NCBI GenBank assembly: GCA_013398055.1
Contig: VZRS01014884.1
Span: 348,638 to 412,637, forward strand
Source: Ifrita kowaldi
Taxonomy: Eukaryota; Chordata; Aves; Passeriformes; Cinclosomatidae
DNA: 64,000 bases
Direction: 5' to 3'
The notes below the pieces were generated by a model, which did not search any database, was not told the origin of the DNA, and worked only from the letters and a program-made list of their open reading frames with translations. Within the stretch, counting starts at the first letter, position 1; each line of letters starts with the position of its first letter. This document shows, piece after piece, positions 1-12,159 of the stretch. The position numbers were made by a program, and so were the translations under genes.

Positions 1-820
1 ATTTTCTAGGATACTTCTAGGAAAAAAAACCTGTGGCTACTTAGATGAAGAATAATTTTTTTTTAGTTGTAGGATATTTTGAGCAATAGTATGTATTACG
101 TTTTCCTTGGTTAATTTTTAATAGTGTTCTGAAGGCTCAAAGTTAAAGAGTAGTTTGAGCCAAGATATTCTTTAATCTCCCTGCTTTTATTTTTGCTGTT
201 TGAGCAAAACTGGTCAAGATTTCCTCAGATTCTCATAACACTTCTTGAACACAATATTCAGTGGTCTTTTGGGTTTTTTTCTGGATGTGGGATCAATGAC
301 ATTAAGTAGGAACACATTCTTTCCTGAATGGTTGCCTACAGCCATTTTTGGGTCATATCTTCCATATAGTCAACCAACTGTATTAAAGTTGACGTGGTTT
401 CCTTTAAGTTTTGCTTTTTGATTCTGGTTAGTTTTTAAACCTGTGGCATCTAGTAGTCACTTTCTCTGTATTTTCCCTTTTCTGAAGTGATTATTGATCC
501 TAGAAACCTGAGTCATTCTGGAGCAGTTTATCTTGGGACTCTCAATCCAGAAGTGCTGTATGTGCTACACCTCAGCCTAGAAAGAAGGTTGGAACATTAC
601 CAAAATCAAAACTTTGCCTTACTATAACTTATGATATTGATTTGAATTTGTTCAGCTTTGAGTTCTCAAGATGAACAAAGCTTGGTCCTCAGTTAAGGTG
701 GTGTCATAGAGTTTATACAAGGCAGACAAAAAGGAGCTGAATGCTTATCACAGGCAGCTTCTAATGCTGATCGCACTGTGAATATATTAATTGCAGGATC
801 AAACTCACCGTCATTCACAA
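1..820. other. Non-coding, no recognised feature
   Basis: AT-rich single-copy-looking DNA with several T-runs. No frame of useful length, no splice-flanked coding segment and no repeat family was recognised before the CR1 element begins near 821. Confidence 0.6.
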
Positions 821-1387
821 ATCATGTGGCCAGCAGAACTAGGGTAGTGACCATCCCCCTGCACTCAGCACTGTTGAGGACGCACCTAAAGTGCTGTGTT
901 CAGTTCTAAACCCCTCAGGTGCTGGGGCATGTCCAGAGCAGAGCAAGGAAGATGGTGAAGGTTCTAGAGCACAAATCCTATGGGGAGTGGCTGAGGGAGA
1001 CGGGGTTGTTTAGCCTGGAGAAAAGGAGGCTCAGGAGCACCTTATTGCTCTGTACAACTGCATGAAAGGAGGTTGTACTGAGGTGGGGGTCAGACTCTTC
1101 TCCCAAGTAACGAGTGATGGGACAAGAGGAAATGGCCATGAGTTGCACCAGGGGAGGTTTAGGTTGGATATTAGGGGAAATTTCTTCATTGGAAGAGTTG
1201 TCAAGTATTGAAATAGGTTGCCCAGGGAAAGTAGTGGAGCCACCATCCCTGGAAGTATTTAAAATACATGTAGATGTGGCACTTAGGGACATGATTTAGT
1301 GGTGGACTCAACAGTGTTGGGATAAGGGTAGGACTTGATGATCTTAAAAGTCTTTTTCAACCTAAATGATTCTAAGATTCTATGATT
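821..1387 (+). mobile_element. CR1 LINE, 5'-truncated, 3' end intact
   Basis: A 5'-truncated copy of a chicken-repeat-1 (CR1) non-LTR retrotransposon on the + strand. It begins in the C-terminal part of ORF2 (atcatgtggccagcag at 821). It keeps a short in-frame stretch of the ORF2 C-terminus at 1243-1296 (PSLEVFKIHVDVALRDMI, then a TAG stop) and ends in the diagnostic 3' microsatellite gattctaagattctatgat at 1368-1386. Internal stops and indels elsewhere show it is dead. The text around the stop (catgatttagtggtggac) places it in the same subfamily as the copies at 3340-3785 and 52004-52430. The 5' boundary is uncertain by tens of bases; the 3' end is firm. The family assignment is from memory of CR1 structure, not from a search. 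Confidence 0.93.
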
Positions 1388-3339
1388 TGCTCTCATGTAA
1401 ACTAATCCAAAAGACTCTTTTAACGTTTAGTATTTTAACAGGTAGCCTTTCTTCATACTTTAGCCGAAAAGCAGAAGAAAAGGACATAAACTGGCCAACA
1501 TTGTGTTGTCCTGCGGTGGAAAAAATAAAGGATTATTTTTTGACCGTTCATTTTGGTTGGCGCTTGGCCATATGAACAGCCCTTGTTTTTTAAGTACTAT
1601 GTCTTCAAGTTTCACTGTTGTTTCTGGAGACTCGAACAGTAGTGGTGACAGCGGATTTCTCCTCTCAGCTGGAGAAGATGTTTTAACTGCCTTTCAGAAG
1701 TGAAATCAATTCATATCTTTCTGTATATGGCAACAGACTCTCACTGGAGCTGTAGCTTATGACTTTTATCTTATTGCGACACCTGCTTCGGTCAAGGGGA
1801 TTACTCCTCCTGGAAGGTGTCAATACTGATGATGTTCAGTTGAACAGCTGTCCTCCCTCTTCTATTATTATTATTCATGACGTGTGATTGATTCTTCTGT
1901 GGGCCTTAGGGATAAAAAACTTAGCAGTTCTTTGCTATCTTTCTCTTAGAGGGACCTAATGGACAATTATTGTTTCTGAAATGTGTTACGGCCACCATTT
2001 CACCTCGTCTATTGTTCAGCTATCTCTGTGCAGGCAGAATGTGGGCAATGAAAAGGTGCAAGATGTGCCATTATCCATATGTTGAGAGCCATCAGTTGCA
2101 CTCTTAGTGCTTCTCCAACAGCGTCATTCATTACCCAGGATCATACTGAGAGAGTTTAGCTGATGGAAGAGAGAGAAGCCACTAGCAGTAACTCCACTTA
2201 CACAAAGCTGAGGCACAATATGGATTGGGGTCAATTCAGCTGAGGGTGTGTCTCCATAATTAATTATTGAACTTTTAAATTCTGGGCTTATTTTACATAA
2301 TTTGCATTATCTGAAAGTCATATTGGCAATATTCAGCTTCTTAATGCTGGCACTTGTATCAAGAAGTTAGCAACACATGGAAGGATGAAGACAGGAAAAA
2401 GTATTTGAAATGGGACCTATAAGATCTGCAAATACTTATTCTGAAAAATAGATGAACAACCTAAATCAGCTACAATGTAAAGTAATTTTCCCTTCTAATA
2501 TTTGAAAAAGTACCATAAAGAACATTATGTTGAACTGTTCTCTAGCTTCACTATAAATAAGACACCAAATGGCTTCCTATGGAGCAAATAGAGCATAACG
2601 TGGATTCTAGAAATATCCAAGTGTTATGTAGGTCTGGAAGAGACATGTGGGGTGGCACTGAAATATTCCCCACTGGAAGATTAGATAAACATCTCTCACT
2701 GATTATCTAGACAACTCGGCTCTTGCTGGTAATGAAGGCAAATGAGCCAAATTATCTTTGGTGTCCCTAAGGTGTTCTTGATCATTGACACTAAAGATCT
2801 CCTTCCTTTTTATGTTATGCCCCAGGAATTAAGATTGGCAAAGATTATCACCAAAGTGCCACTCTGAAGCAGAAGATGGCACCAAGTGAGGCAAGTAAAG
2901 ACCCTTACTCCTCATCTCAGCCTATGAGAACTTTGTGTAGTTTGCAGGAGTCTCTCAACTGGTTTTCTATTCTTCTGGGAAGTAGCTATCATTAAACAAC
3001 AGGGAGGTATTTAAGGATATTTCTGGACCATTCCTCTGCCAGAGGTGGGACTTGAGACCATTCCTAGAAATACCTTGAAAAGAACTCAAAACATAAAAGC
3101 CAGTGGAAGGTCAAACTGCTGTCTGAGTTGGTTGTTGGTTTGTTTTCCCTGCATACATATGAATTCCAGTTTCTTGCAGTACCTCTGGCCACAGATCTTA
3201 CTCAGGTGAGCAAACTGCCATTTTAGATTTTCTCATAATAACTTGTTCCTTGTCTTGCTGTGGGCAACAAAAAATCAGAGCTGGATGGTCACAGATGCTC
3301 TGAGCCACCATTCAAAAATAAAAATGAAAAACGCGTATA
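1388..3339. other. Non-coding, no recognised feature
   Basis: Single-copy-looking AT-rich DNA between two oppositely oriented CR1 copies. A short TTA run lies near 1864. Frames of 60-70 codons at 1366-1703 look like chance: there is no family resemblance and no splice-site context. This spacer would be the loop if the flanking CR1 copies paired in a transcript. Confidence 0.6.
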
Positions 3340-3785
3340 AAATCATTGAATTGTTGAGGTTGGAAAAGACCTCCAAGATCATCAAGTCCAACAGTTAACC
3401 CAGCATGGCCATGTTCACCACTAAATCATGTCCCCAAGCGCCACATCCCCATGTTTTTTGGACACTTCCAGGAATGATGATTCCACCACCTCCCTGGACA
3501 GCCTGTTCCAGTGCTGGACAATCCTTCCTGTTTAGAAATTTTTCTCAATATCCAATGTAAACCTTCCCTGGTGCAACTTGAGGCTGTTTCCTGTCACCCC
3601 GTCACTTGTTACATGGGAGAAGAGATGGACTCCCACCTCACTACAAGCTCCTTTCAGGCAGTTGCAGACAGTGGTAAAGCCTCCCCTGAGCCTCCTTTTT
3701 TTCAGCCAACATCCCCAGCTCCCTCAGTCGCTCCTTATAAGACTTGTGCTCAAGTCCTTGCACCAGCTTCATTGTGTTTATAACT
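3340..3785 (-). mobile_element. CR1 LINE, 5'-truncated, reverse orientation
   Basis: CR1 copy read on the minus strand. Its 3' end lies at the left (aatcattgaattgttgagg, a worn reverse complement of the ATTCTATG tail). It is followed by the typical 3'-UTR text ggttggaaaagacctccaag and by ccactaaatcatgtcccc around the ORF2 stop. It runs rightward into ORF2 C-terminal sequence and fades out near 3775-3820, with a residual ccttgcaccagcttc. Long open frames on the + strand here (3511-3783) are antisense shadows of the element. It belongs to the same subfamily as the 821-1387 copy but in opposite orientation. Confidence 0.93.
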
Positions 3786-6700
3786 AGCTTGCACTTAAGA
3801 CTCATGATTTGGACACAACAGTCTTCAGAAAATCAGACTTGTTTGGATTTCTGTTCTAATAAAATACAACTGTCCCTCCATGGCAGCTTTGTGAGATTTA
3901 CTTCCCCCACCTCCCCATTTTATCCTCCCATATTTCCTTCAAGCATCTAGCTTACAGATTTTCTCCAGCTACCAAACTATTTTGTTTCCATCTTTTCAGC
4001 AATTCAAATATAGGCATCAAATGAACACATGGCATACTTCCAGGCAGTAACATCCCCTTTCCTTCCTGCCTTTTTGTAGCCAGGTAATTTACATACAAGA
4101 TGCACAAAGATAATGATGCTCCTCCACAGTTCAGGTTTGTGCATCAGCTCCCTCTGATTTCTCGTTGTGGCCCTCCATTGGAGCTTCTGGCAGGACAGCT
4201 GAGCCCTGAGCAAAGCCCGGTGGCACAGAGAGTTTGGCCTTTCTGGCAGCATAGCTTTAAGGTATCCATTTTTATTCAGCATAGCAGCAGGTCCATGCGC
4301 AGCACTGGTATGGAGGTCAAAGGTATGGTTGCCATGATTACACACTAGGGTGGAAAAGTGTCCTCCCTAGACTCTTCCTCTCTCTTCTCCCTTTCCCTCT
4401 TATGTTTTTTGACAGATAGGTATTTTGGCAGTTGTGATTTCTTCACTTGAAAAGCAGCAAGACAACAGAGCAGTGCTCCCCCCACCAAACTTCCCCCAAG
4501 AGCCAGCCCATGCTGACCATGTGCCCAGCAGGTTGTAACAGGAGGACAAGGCAGAGGAGTCCAGTCCCAGGGGATGGAAGCTTCTCATCCCATGTGGTGT
4601 TCATGAACTGTTTCCACCACTTTTGTTTTTCTCTGCTCCCTGTAAAACCAAGACACTTGTTTCACCATAGCAGTGCCAAGGGCAAAGGTTTGAGGACACT
4701 CGAAGAGGCATTTAGTGACCCCAACAGAAAAACTTTAGAAACCTGAGCAATAAATTAATAAAACTCCAACAAAGCAACAAGTAATAAAGATCTCAGGAAA
4801 AAAGATGCCTCTCTAGAGAATGACTTGATGGATCATACACAGGAAATAAACAAGAGATTAAGAAAACAAGAGGAGGAGATACTTACAAATGAAAAAAAAA
4901 TTGAAATTTGCAGTGAAAGACACAGGATAAATAGAAATAGCTGACCCAGGTTAAACTAATTATTTAGCTAGATCACTATCTTGTTTCCCTTCAACGTCAA
5001 TACCAGAAGCTGCAGAGAAGTGGTACAAGAGATGCCTACACAGTTGCAGAAGAAGCTTCACTCAAACCCCAGGCTGAGGAACGATGAGTTCAGCCTTCTG
5101 TCACTGCTATGTAACCTCTGTAACTGCTTTATAAAGCTATAATATGAAAAATATATCTGTGATGGAATTCTTTTTGATGTAAATATATATTTCTGGCAAT
5201 ACCTTTTGATAATACCTCAGGGCAATGCTTTCCTAGGGGAAATTACACTTTCTGTCTCCTTTTCAGTAGAACTGTCTTGCCTTTTAATTTAATTGGTTTT
5301 CCTTTGCTTCTGCATTATACTGCAGGTGCAACACACCCATACCCCACTACTTTATGCCACTTAATATACATACATCTAATATGTACATATATCAAATTAA
5401 TATCATATTTACGCTCTTTTTAAATGGCACAATACTAATTTGTATGTACATCACAGTTTTCCAAGAACTAGACCTGTGAACAAGGAAACTTTTAAAAGTT
5501 TGTGGTTTAGACAAATGTTGCCCTGAGTTTGCAGCTCTTCGATGTTTTCATTTGCTGTAACAGTTTCTCACGCACTTTCTGTAAACATAGCCATGTTTTG
5601 TTAACCGTCCTTTATTGTTTTTCATTCCATTCTCCTAGGCGGAGACATTTGATGGATTTTCCCTTTGACCAGTGTGATTGAGGGGCGGTAATTTCTCCCT
5701 CCAATCCATGGTGATTTCTAAGAACATATATAATAAAGCTCAGGGTCTCTGACCCCCTCTTCCTTTCTTGCTTCTCTCCTGACAAGGTGTCTGCGTGGTT
5801 CTTTCGTGTCCAAGTGTGACAGAAAAATGACTTGCCTAAAATTTCTCCTCATGGCAGCTGTTGATCGCATTTGTATCACATTATTAAGACACAGGCCCAA
5901 CCTCACTGTGCTTTGGCAATTTTAGCAGTAACTCTTGGAAGTCTCAGGTGAGCTGTGATTCAAACATCATTCATAGACAGGTCTGGAAAGGAAGACTTTA
6001 TAAAGCTGCTGTTGCTACTAGTAAAGTAAAGTACCCAAATGCCAACATTGCAATTAGTTTTCTCACTTTATCCCAAATGTCTTCCAGTGTTTTGCACTTC
6101 TTTCTCCCCACCCCCTGTCAAAGAAAACCACAAATTTTGCCTGAAGGGATATCATCATTAGAGAAAGAAGCAGTGCAGTCAAAGCCTTTGGATGACACAG
6201 ATCATTCAACAGTTGTTCAATTACACTGAAAAGCTACTTATTTTTGAACACGCAGCTTTCACTCAACACAGGCCCAAGGCACCACTATCAGATTTGTATC
6301 TGCAGTATCTCAATCAGTCTGATGTAAGGCTTTCACTCATTACAGAAGCTGTGCCCTTGTGTGAGGTTTACATCTAGGTTCAAAGAGTTTCTAAAGTGTC
6401 TTGGAGCTGTGTTGGCTTTAAAGGGTATTACCAAATCATAATAATCTCCAAGAATGAATTAAAAGTTGTTTTGGATACCTCTCATCTCCTAAATACAGCT
6501 GATTTTGTTTAAGGTTTACAGGCTCCTTTCCCTGGAGAATTCCTACAGACTAATAAAACAGTATGTGACTACAGAGTCACCAAGGAAAGCAGTAGCATCT
6601 AAAGTACTCTAAGGTAAACCAAACAAATGAAATGCAGCATATTGCAAAATTAACATTTTTGAAAATTATTATTTAGGGCATACAATTCCTACAGACCCCG

Positions 6701-7511
6701 AGTGTGACTGATAGCAGGGTATGGCCGCCAAGATGGAAAAGTTGATTCCCATAGGGTTTTCTTAGCAGTTTTCTATAAAAATGCTGTTCAGCACTAGCTT
6801 TGAAAGCAGTAAGAAATCAAATTTTTCTCTGTTATATAGCTGCGTAGAAAAACATATTGAAATGCTGGGGAGTGTTTTCTACCCTCTAAATCAGAGTGAT
6901 TGCTGGCCACACTATCATTTCGGCTGACAAGGACATAGCATTAGCTACAGGCTTCTCACCACTCCTTGCCATGCTGCCACTACAAGGGTCAAGCCATTAT
7001 TATTATGCTCTTCTTACAGTCTCTTAAATATAAACTTTTTTTTTCATTTTCTTAAACTTTCCATGAGCCTGAGCTCCTCCTGACCCAAAAGCCTCAGCAA
7101 TCCTGCTGACCCTTTGCTAAGTGTGCTTCTGAAAACATCCACAGCTATAACTGCGGTCAGCTGCTCACATATGAGCAACTTGGGTGGAAGCAATCGATTG
7201 CAGGGCCTTTTAGGGTAATGCAGCTCCAAAACATACTGAAAGGCATAGCAGTGAGAAGAAAATGACATACAGGCCCAATTCCTTTCTGCAGTTCAACTCT
7301 ACAAACTGCAATCACTCACTTCAAAGGAAAGACGAATGGGTTACTCTACATCTGTACAACAGTAACAGAATAGAGTTATGTCCTAAGCATCTGGCGAGAA
7401 ACAAAAATAATTTTTCACAACACTTTCTCCAGCATAAAATTAGATTTGGTTTGCATGCACTCGAGATAAAAAAGATAACAAGTCAGCACAGGGGTCTACA
7501 TGCTGAAATAC
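3786..7511. other. Non-coding, no recognised gene
   Basis: No recognised repeat or gene. The stretch 4004-4348 is open on both strands (113 codons minus, 82 plus), but neither translation resembles a family I know and no splice or Kozak context supports coding. 5100-5470 is strongly AT-rich with TATA/ATAT motifs. The remainder is single-copy-looking. Confidence 0.55.
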
Positions 7512-7912
7512 TGTCCTGGTTCCGGCCAGGGCAGGGTTAATTTTTGCAGTAGCCAGGAGGGGTTACAGCTAGGACCCAGAGGTTATTCTATATGGAGTGG
7601 TCATGTATTGTTAGAGGTTTCCATGGGGTCAGCAATAAGTTTTCTTTCTCTTACACACTCTCTCATTAGTATTGTTGCTGTTCCTGTTCAGTTTTTTATC
7701 TCATTGCTGTTTCCAGTAAATTGCTCCTATTGTGATCTATGATCTTTATATTTTGTGACTCCCATTCTCCTCTCCAGTCCACCATGGGGGAGGGGAAGGG
7801 GAAAGGAAGGAGGGAGGAAGGGAGGGAGTGAGAGAGGTGGCAAGGAGCATATAGTTTGGAGTGGCTTCAGTGGGAACACTAAATTGGAGGATACCATTCC
7901 TAAACCATGACA
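7512..7912 (+). mobile_element. Solo LTR of an endogenous retrovirus (TGTCCTGG...TGACA)
   Basis: A 401-bp solitary long terminal repeat. It starts with TGTCCTGGTTCCGG at 7512 and ends with taaaccatgaca at 7912, giving the canonical TG...CA termini and a TGTC/GACA inverted end. Flanking 5-mers are AATAC (7507-7511) and AATAG (7913-7917), a target-site duplication with one mismatch. A polyadenylation-like agtaaattgctcc lies near 7719. A purine-rich tract (7785-7840) occupies the distal part. No gag, pol or env sequence adjoins, so this is a solo LTR left by LTR-LTR recombination. It shares its TGTCCTGGTT start and taaacca end with the LTR at 14318-14882, so the two belong to related avian ERV families (ERVL-like by memory; not searched). 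Confidence 0.88.
7785..7840 (+). repeat. Purine-rich (GGGGAA/GGAA) tract
   Basis: A run of almost pure purines on the + strand (gggggaggggaaggggaaaggaaggagg and onward), lying inside the distal part of the 7512-7912 LTR. It may be part of the ancestral LTR polypurine region expanded by slippage. Confidence 0.8.
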
Positions 7913-10541
7913 AATAGTCAGAACACAATAGAGTTTACAGACCTGTACACAGGAAGGTAACTTTTCAGTGGCCCCATCACAGTATTTCCAAAGGAACGTT
8001 ACAAATTCTCATGGCCAATCCTGCAAAAAGTGGAAAGAGAGTTAAAACTAGGAAGTTTCCAAAGGAAAAGCAAATAAGATCAGCTGTCTCCTTGGATACG
8101 CAATGTTAAAAGTCAGTGTAGAATTGGTTTAGAGGATGTTAAACATTTTACACTACAGGAGCAGCTGGATCATAACAATAATATAAATATAGCAAAGTCC
8201 AAATTAAATAAAATGCAAAGTGGTAAGTTGTTTTTAAAGATATGTTTCAGGGTAAAAATGCAATGAATATATGGCACTGGATTAGATAGAAATGAGAGAA
8301 TAGTGCACCAATTTATATTCCCTTTGAACTGTCTGTAACACAGACCTTAAAGTGCATTTTCAAACATATGGCATATCAAAGAACCAGACACTTATTTCTA
8401 GCCATGGCACTTCTAGGCTCTTGGGAAAGGAGAGCAGAAGTAGTGTAGTTGAATTGTGCTGTGTGACAAAGCATGTACTGATGGGTTCTGCCCAACATCA
8501 ATAAACAATTGTTTTTGCTTTAAATGAAGGAAAGAATTTCAGCAGTAAACAAATGCCTCCCATCTTGCATGAATTCTTCAACAGAATCAAGGTAAATCTG
8601 TCTTTTCACACCTCCTGCAAGTGCTATTCCAAGTCAAAAAACAAGTCATATTGCCTGAGCTCTATCAGCTGCTAAATTTTCAATCACAACAACCGTGATA
8701 CCATGATACATACGGGATGGTGATACACAAAACACTAAAGCTTTCTGCAATAGTCCTCCCTGGAATCCACATCCATTGTTGTAAGGATAATTATCCCTGA
8801 GGCCAATTTTTGGACTTTTTATATAAATATCACCTCTTGCATAAGACATGAAATTTAAAATTTTCTCCTTCACAGATATCATTGAGTCACTCCATTACCT
8901 CTGGGACAGATATAAATTATGCATTCTTTGATCCTCTTTAAAATTTAGATGCACAAGGGGACAGGGAAAAATCTAAATGGCACTAAAAATATAAAGCATT
9001 CAAGAAAGAAACAATAACTTGCATGGTATTAACAGCTACAGTGCTCCGAAGGCTCCCTGCCTGGTCAAGAAAAGCACATAAAGCTCTGAAACGTAACAGC
9101 AGGCCTCCATGCTAATGGCTGCTAGTGACAAGGGCTCATTGAATGTCACTGCTTCACATACTGTGTACTGTTCATTTTTCTTATCTGAGTGACCTCTCTT
9201 TGGAAATGACTGATGAAACTCCCCTGAATTAGCATCTTCGCTTCTGGGCATTTGCCACCTAGCAGGCATTTAGTAGCATCTCTACTAAATACAAAAACAA
9301 AGCATGGCGAAAAAAAGATCATAATCCTAACAAAAAATAATCACTATGTCTGTTAAAGAATACTCGGTGTGTAATGCAAAAGGGCTGCTTCTCTGAAGCC
9401 TCCTCGTTAGGTTATTTTTTTACCTTAACATCCTTTAAGGGTACTGGCTTGTCACAATACATGCATTCACATTTCAGACTTGGCTAACATTTTCATAATT
9501 GGGGTGAATAAAAAGAAATAGCTGTTACTGCAAGAAAAAAAAGAAATGCCTCTGTTCTGATGCCCTGCTGCTATGATGACCTATTTCACACTAGCATCTG
9601 TTCTCTTCTCATGAACCACTCCAGATGTAAGCTGGCAAAACAGCACTGTAAGTATGTTACCCAGACGTCCACTGAGTGCTGCAGATGTTTTCTTCCATGC
9701 TTCACATTTAATGTGTGCCTGATTAATTTTTTCATTATTATCTCAACTACTTGGCCCACAGATTTTCCTATGAAGTTTGCAGAATCCAGGATCTAATTTG
9801 CAGCCATAAGGAGCAGTTCCCTTTGTGTAAACAGGTTCATTAATGTCTGGAATAACCAGTCAACAGAGCCTTGGTCTGAATTGCCAAAAGAAATGCAGAC
9901 TTCAGTAATCTATTATGCCTTGATAATATTTGCCTGAGGATTTAACACAATGTTCATTTCAATTTCAAAATTACAGATGTTTGCAATATTCAGATGCATC
10001 AGTCTGACCAAAAATATTATGCCCGTTCTCTGCCTCAAGCCCTTGACCTGAATGAGGTTAGTGACAGGGATATGAATGACTTGAGTGGAAAATGAAACAC
10101 AAAAGTAGTTTTATCGTGAAGTACAATATTTCTTCTGTCACTTAACTATTTTTTCCCCTCTCAAAATTACAGGGTAGACTGCAAATCTTCAAGGCTAACA
10201 GTCATGACGACAGTCTGAGTGCCATTTAAAAGAATAATAATTTATGAGGCGCCTTGGTAGAATAGCAAAGGTCACAGAGTAGATTCCCCAGGGAGGAGAG
10301 GATGACAAAGGTTACAGAGATGACTAAAGACTCTCCTACAGAAAGGAATTTTCTTGGAAGGAAGACGTTTTCCTGCAACAGCTTCATCCCACCTAACACA
10401 CAGTTCCTCATCCAAATGAGCAGTTCACCTTTAAGTTAGCTAAAAGGCATTGCTTGCAAAATACGCTTCTGAAATTCGTGGATTAGCAGCTTGGCCTTGT
10501 ACTCACTGAGGGCCCACTGAAGTGCTGGCAGATGGAGGACA

Positions 10542-10560
10542 CTGTGGGTCTGTCCCACAG
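10542..10560. repeat. Perfect 7-bp inverted repeat (CTGTGGG/CCCACAG)
   Basis: CTGTGGG at 10542-10548 and CCCACAG at 10554-10560 are exact reverse complements around a 5-base loop TCTGT. The stem is GC-rich. No poly-T or gene context gives it a function. Confidence 0.6.
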
Positions 10561-11480
10561 GGCACAAGGGGGATGCCTAATGACTGGTGTGATCCCATAT
10601 GGGACATCAACTTGAAAAAATCTCTGGAGTCTTTGCAAGGCAGTCCCCAAAGAAATGCTATTTTTGTGGCAACTGGTACCATTTGCAGACCTCCAAAAGA
10701 CCACCACAGACCGGTGCAATTTCTCTTAGAAGCAGTCTGAGAAGTTGGTAGGCGAGGAGCCTAAGACACACAGTTGACACATTGTTCCTGGACAGCTGTA
10801 AATATGCACACCAGCCATCACTCTACAAAGCAGCTTGGGCAGCTTTTCCTTGTCATAGCTATAGCATTCCCTTTCTTCAGATGCCACAAGTACAGAAAAA
10901 AAGGCAGGGATGAAGACAAGCAGGAACAACTCTTTTTGGCAGAGCTCCACCTTCTGCTGAAACATCTCCCGGCTCATAAAATACACATGAACTGGTGCAA
11001 GAAGCTGGTGCTGCAAACCTGAGGGTAACCAGCAGTGTCTTCAAAATATCAGAGTGATAAAGAACAGCTGAACCTGAAGCCAGCATGCAACACGAGACAG
11101 CTCATCTCTTCAGAAATGTGTGGCCATAAACATTTTGAAAACTGGCAGTTTCCAAGTGTTCACGATCAGTTGTGGGAAGTTTCTGCAGCTGGATCAATGG
11201 CTGGCAGTCGTGGAGAGCGCTGGCACAGATCTGAAGGGTACAGATGTAGCATGTGCTGGTAAAGAAGAGGTTATTGGCTGCTTTGAGTATAAGGGATTAT
11301 ATTTAATTTCTGTAGAATAATTGCTAGAACCATCTTGCTGGTACTTGACCTCCTTGCCGGGCCTCCTAGTTCATAAAGAGGTACCTGAGAAGTGAGTAAT
11401 CATTCAAGCAGATTATCCAAGGAGTATTTGAGGACCCTTACCTATTTTCTATTCTAAAATCAGGCAATTTTCTGAAGGGG

Positions 11481-11501
11481 ATGAATGCCACAGACATTCA
11501 T
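11481..11501. repeat. Perfect 7-bp inverted repeat (ATGAATG/CATTCAT)
   Basis: ATGAATG at 11481-11487 and CATTCAT at 11495-11501 flank a 7-base spacer CCACAGA. It is short and compatible with chance in a window of this size. Confidence 0.5.
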
Positions 11502-11995
11502 AGTAACTTCATTCCTTTGCTCCGGCAGTCCCTGGTCCATCACAACAGCTGATGAAGCCTTTGGCTGGCTGTTCAGATCACAGAACATTTTTACAGACCC
11601 ACAACTGCACGCTCATGACAGCAGAGTGTGCCTTTGGGAGAGGGAAGGTCAGAAGGCAAGTGGAAGGTGGGATACAGCTGAGCAAGACTCCAATTAAAAA
11701 AGCATCTTTTATCCTGCCCATCACCTGCAGGAAGGAGGGAATGTCGCAGAAATGTTGCAAACACATCAAATAGCTCAGGCAATGGCCACTCCTGAGTGAT
11801 AAACCCACCAGGCATGCTGCCAGGCAGCCCTCCTGAACCTGCCCAAGAAAGGGAACCAGCATTTCCACCACATGCTTTGCCTCACGCTTAGAGCCGCTTA
11901 CTCCAGCGCAGCAGCCTGCCCTCAGTGCAAAGCCTTGGCAGGCTTTGCGTGTGGGGTTTTATACACTCCTGTGTTGGTTTTGTATGCCTTGTCTT

Positions 11996-12140
11996 CCTTT
12001 ATTAATTTTAAACAGAATGGGGGGATGTAAATTCACCACTGGGGATATGTCAGTGTTTGCTCAACATGCTCTATATACCTTTATTAATTTTGTATTGAAT
12101 GGTGGATGCAATTTCACTCCAGGGGGAAATCAGGGATAGC
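11996..12140 (+). repeat. Diverged 82-bp tandem duplication (1.8 copies)
   Basis: The string cctttattaatttt starts at 11996 and again at 12078, exactly 82 bp apart. The alignment continues through aatgg...ggatg(t/c)aa(a/t)ttcac...gggg...tcag in both copies, with scattered substitutions and small gaps. This is an old two-copy tandem duplication. Just upstream, tgtgttggttttgtatg at 11970 resembles the start of some avian LTRs, so the pair may sit in a decayed LTR, but no matching end was found. Confidence 0.65.
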
Positions 12141-12159
12141 AAAAGGTCTTTCCCACAGC

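Larger units (their letters stand above)
7913..11969. other. Non-coding, no recognised gene
   Basis: Single-copy-looking DNA. Small structures seen: a 40-bp-spaced direct repeat of caaaggt(c/t)acagag at 10266-10279 and 10306-10319; a perfect hairpin at 10542-10560; a perfect 7-bp inverted repeat at 11481-11501. Open frames up to 97 codons around 10726-11871 overlap on both strands and show no recognisable domain. Confidence 0.55.

Noticed and set aside
3511..3787. + strand frames of 90 and 69 codons.
   Set aside because: They are antisense to the minus-strand CR1 at 3340-3785.
4004..4348. Overlapping frames of 113 (-) and 82 (+) codons.
   Set aside because: Neither resembles a known protein. 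The overlap suggests a local shortage of stop codons rather than a gene.
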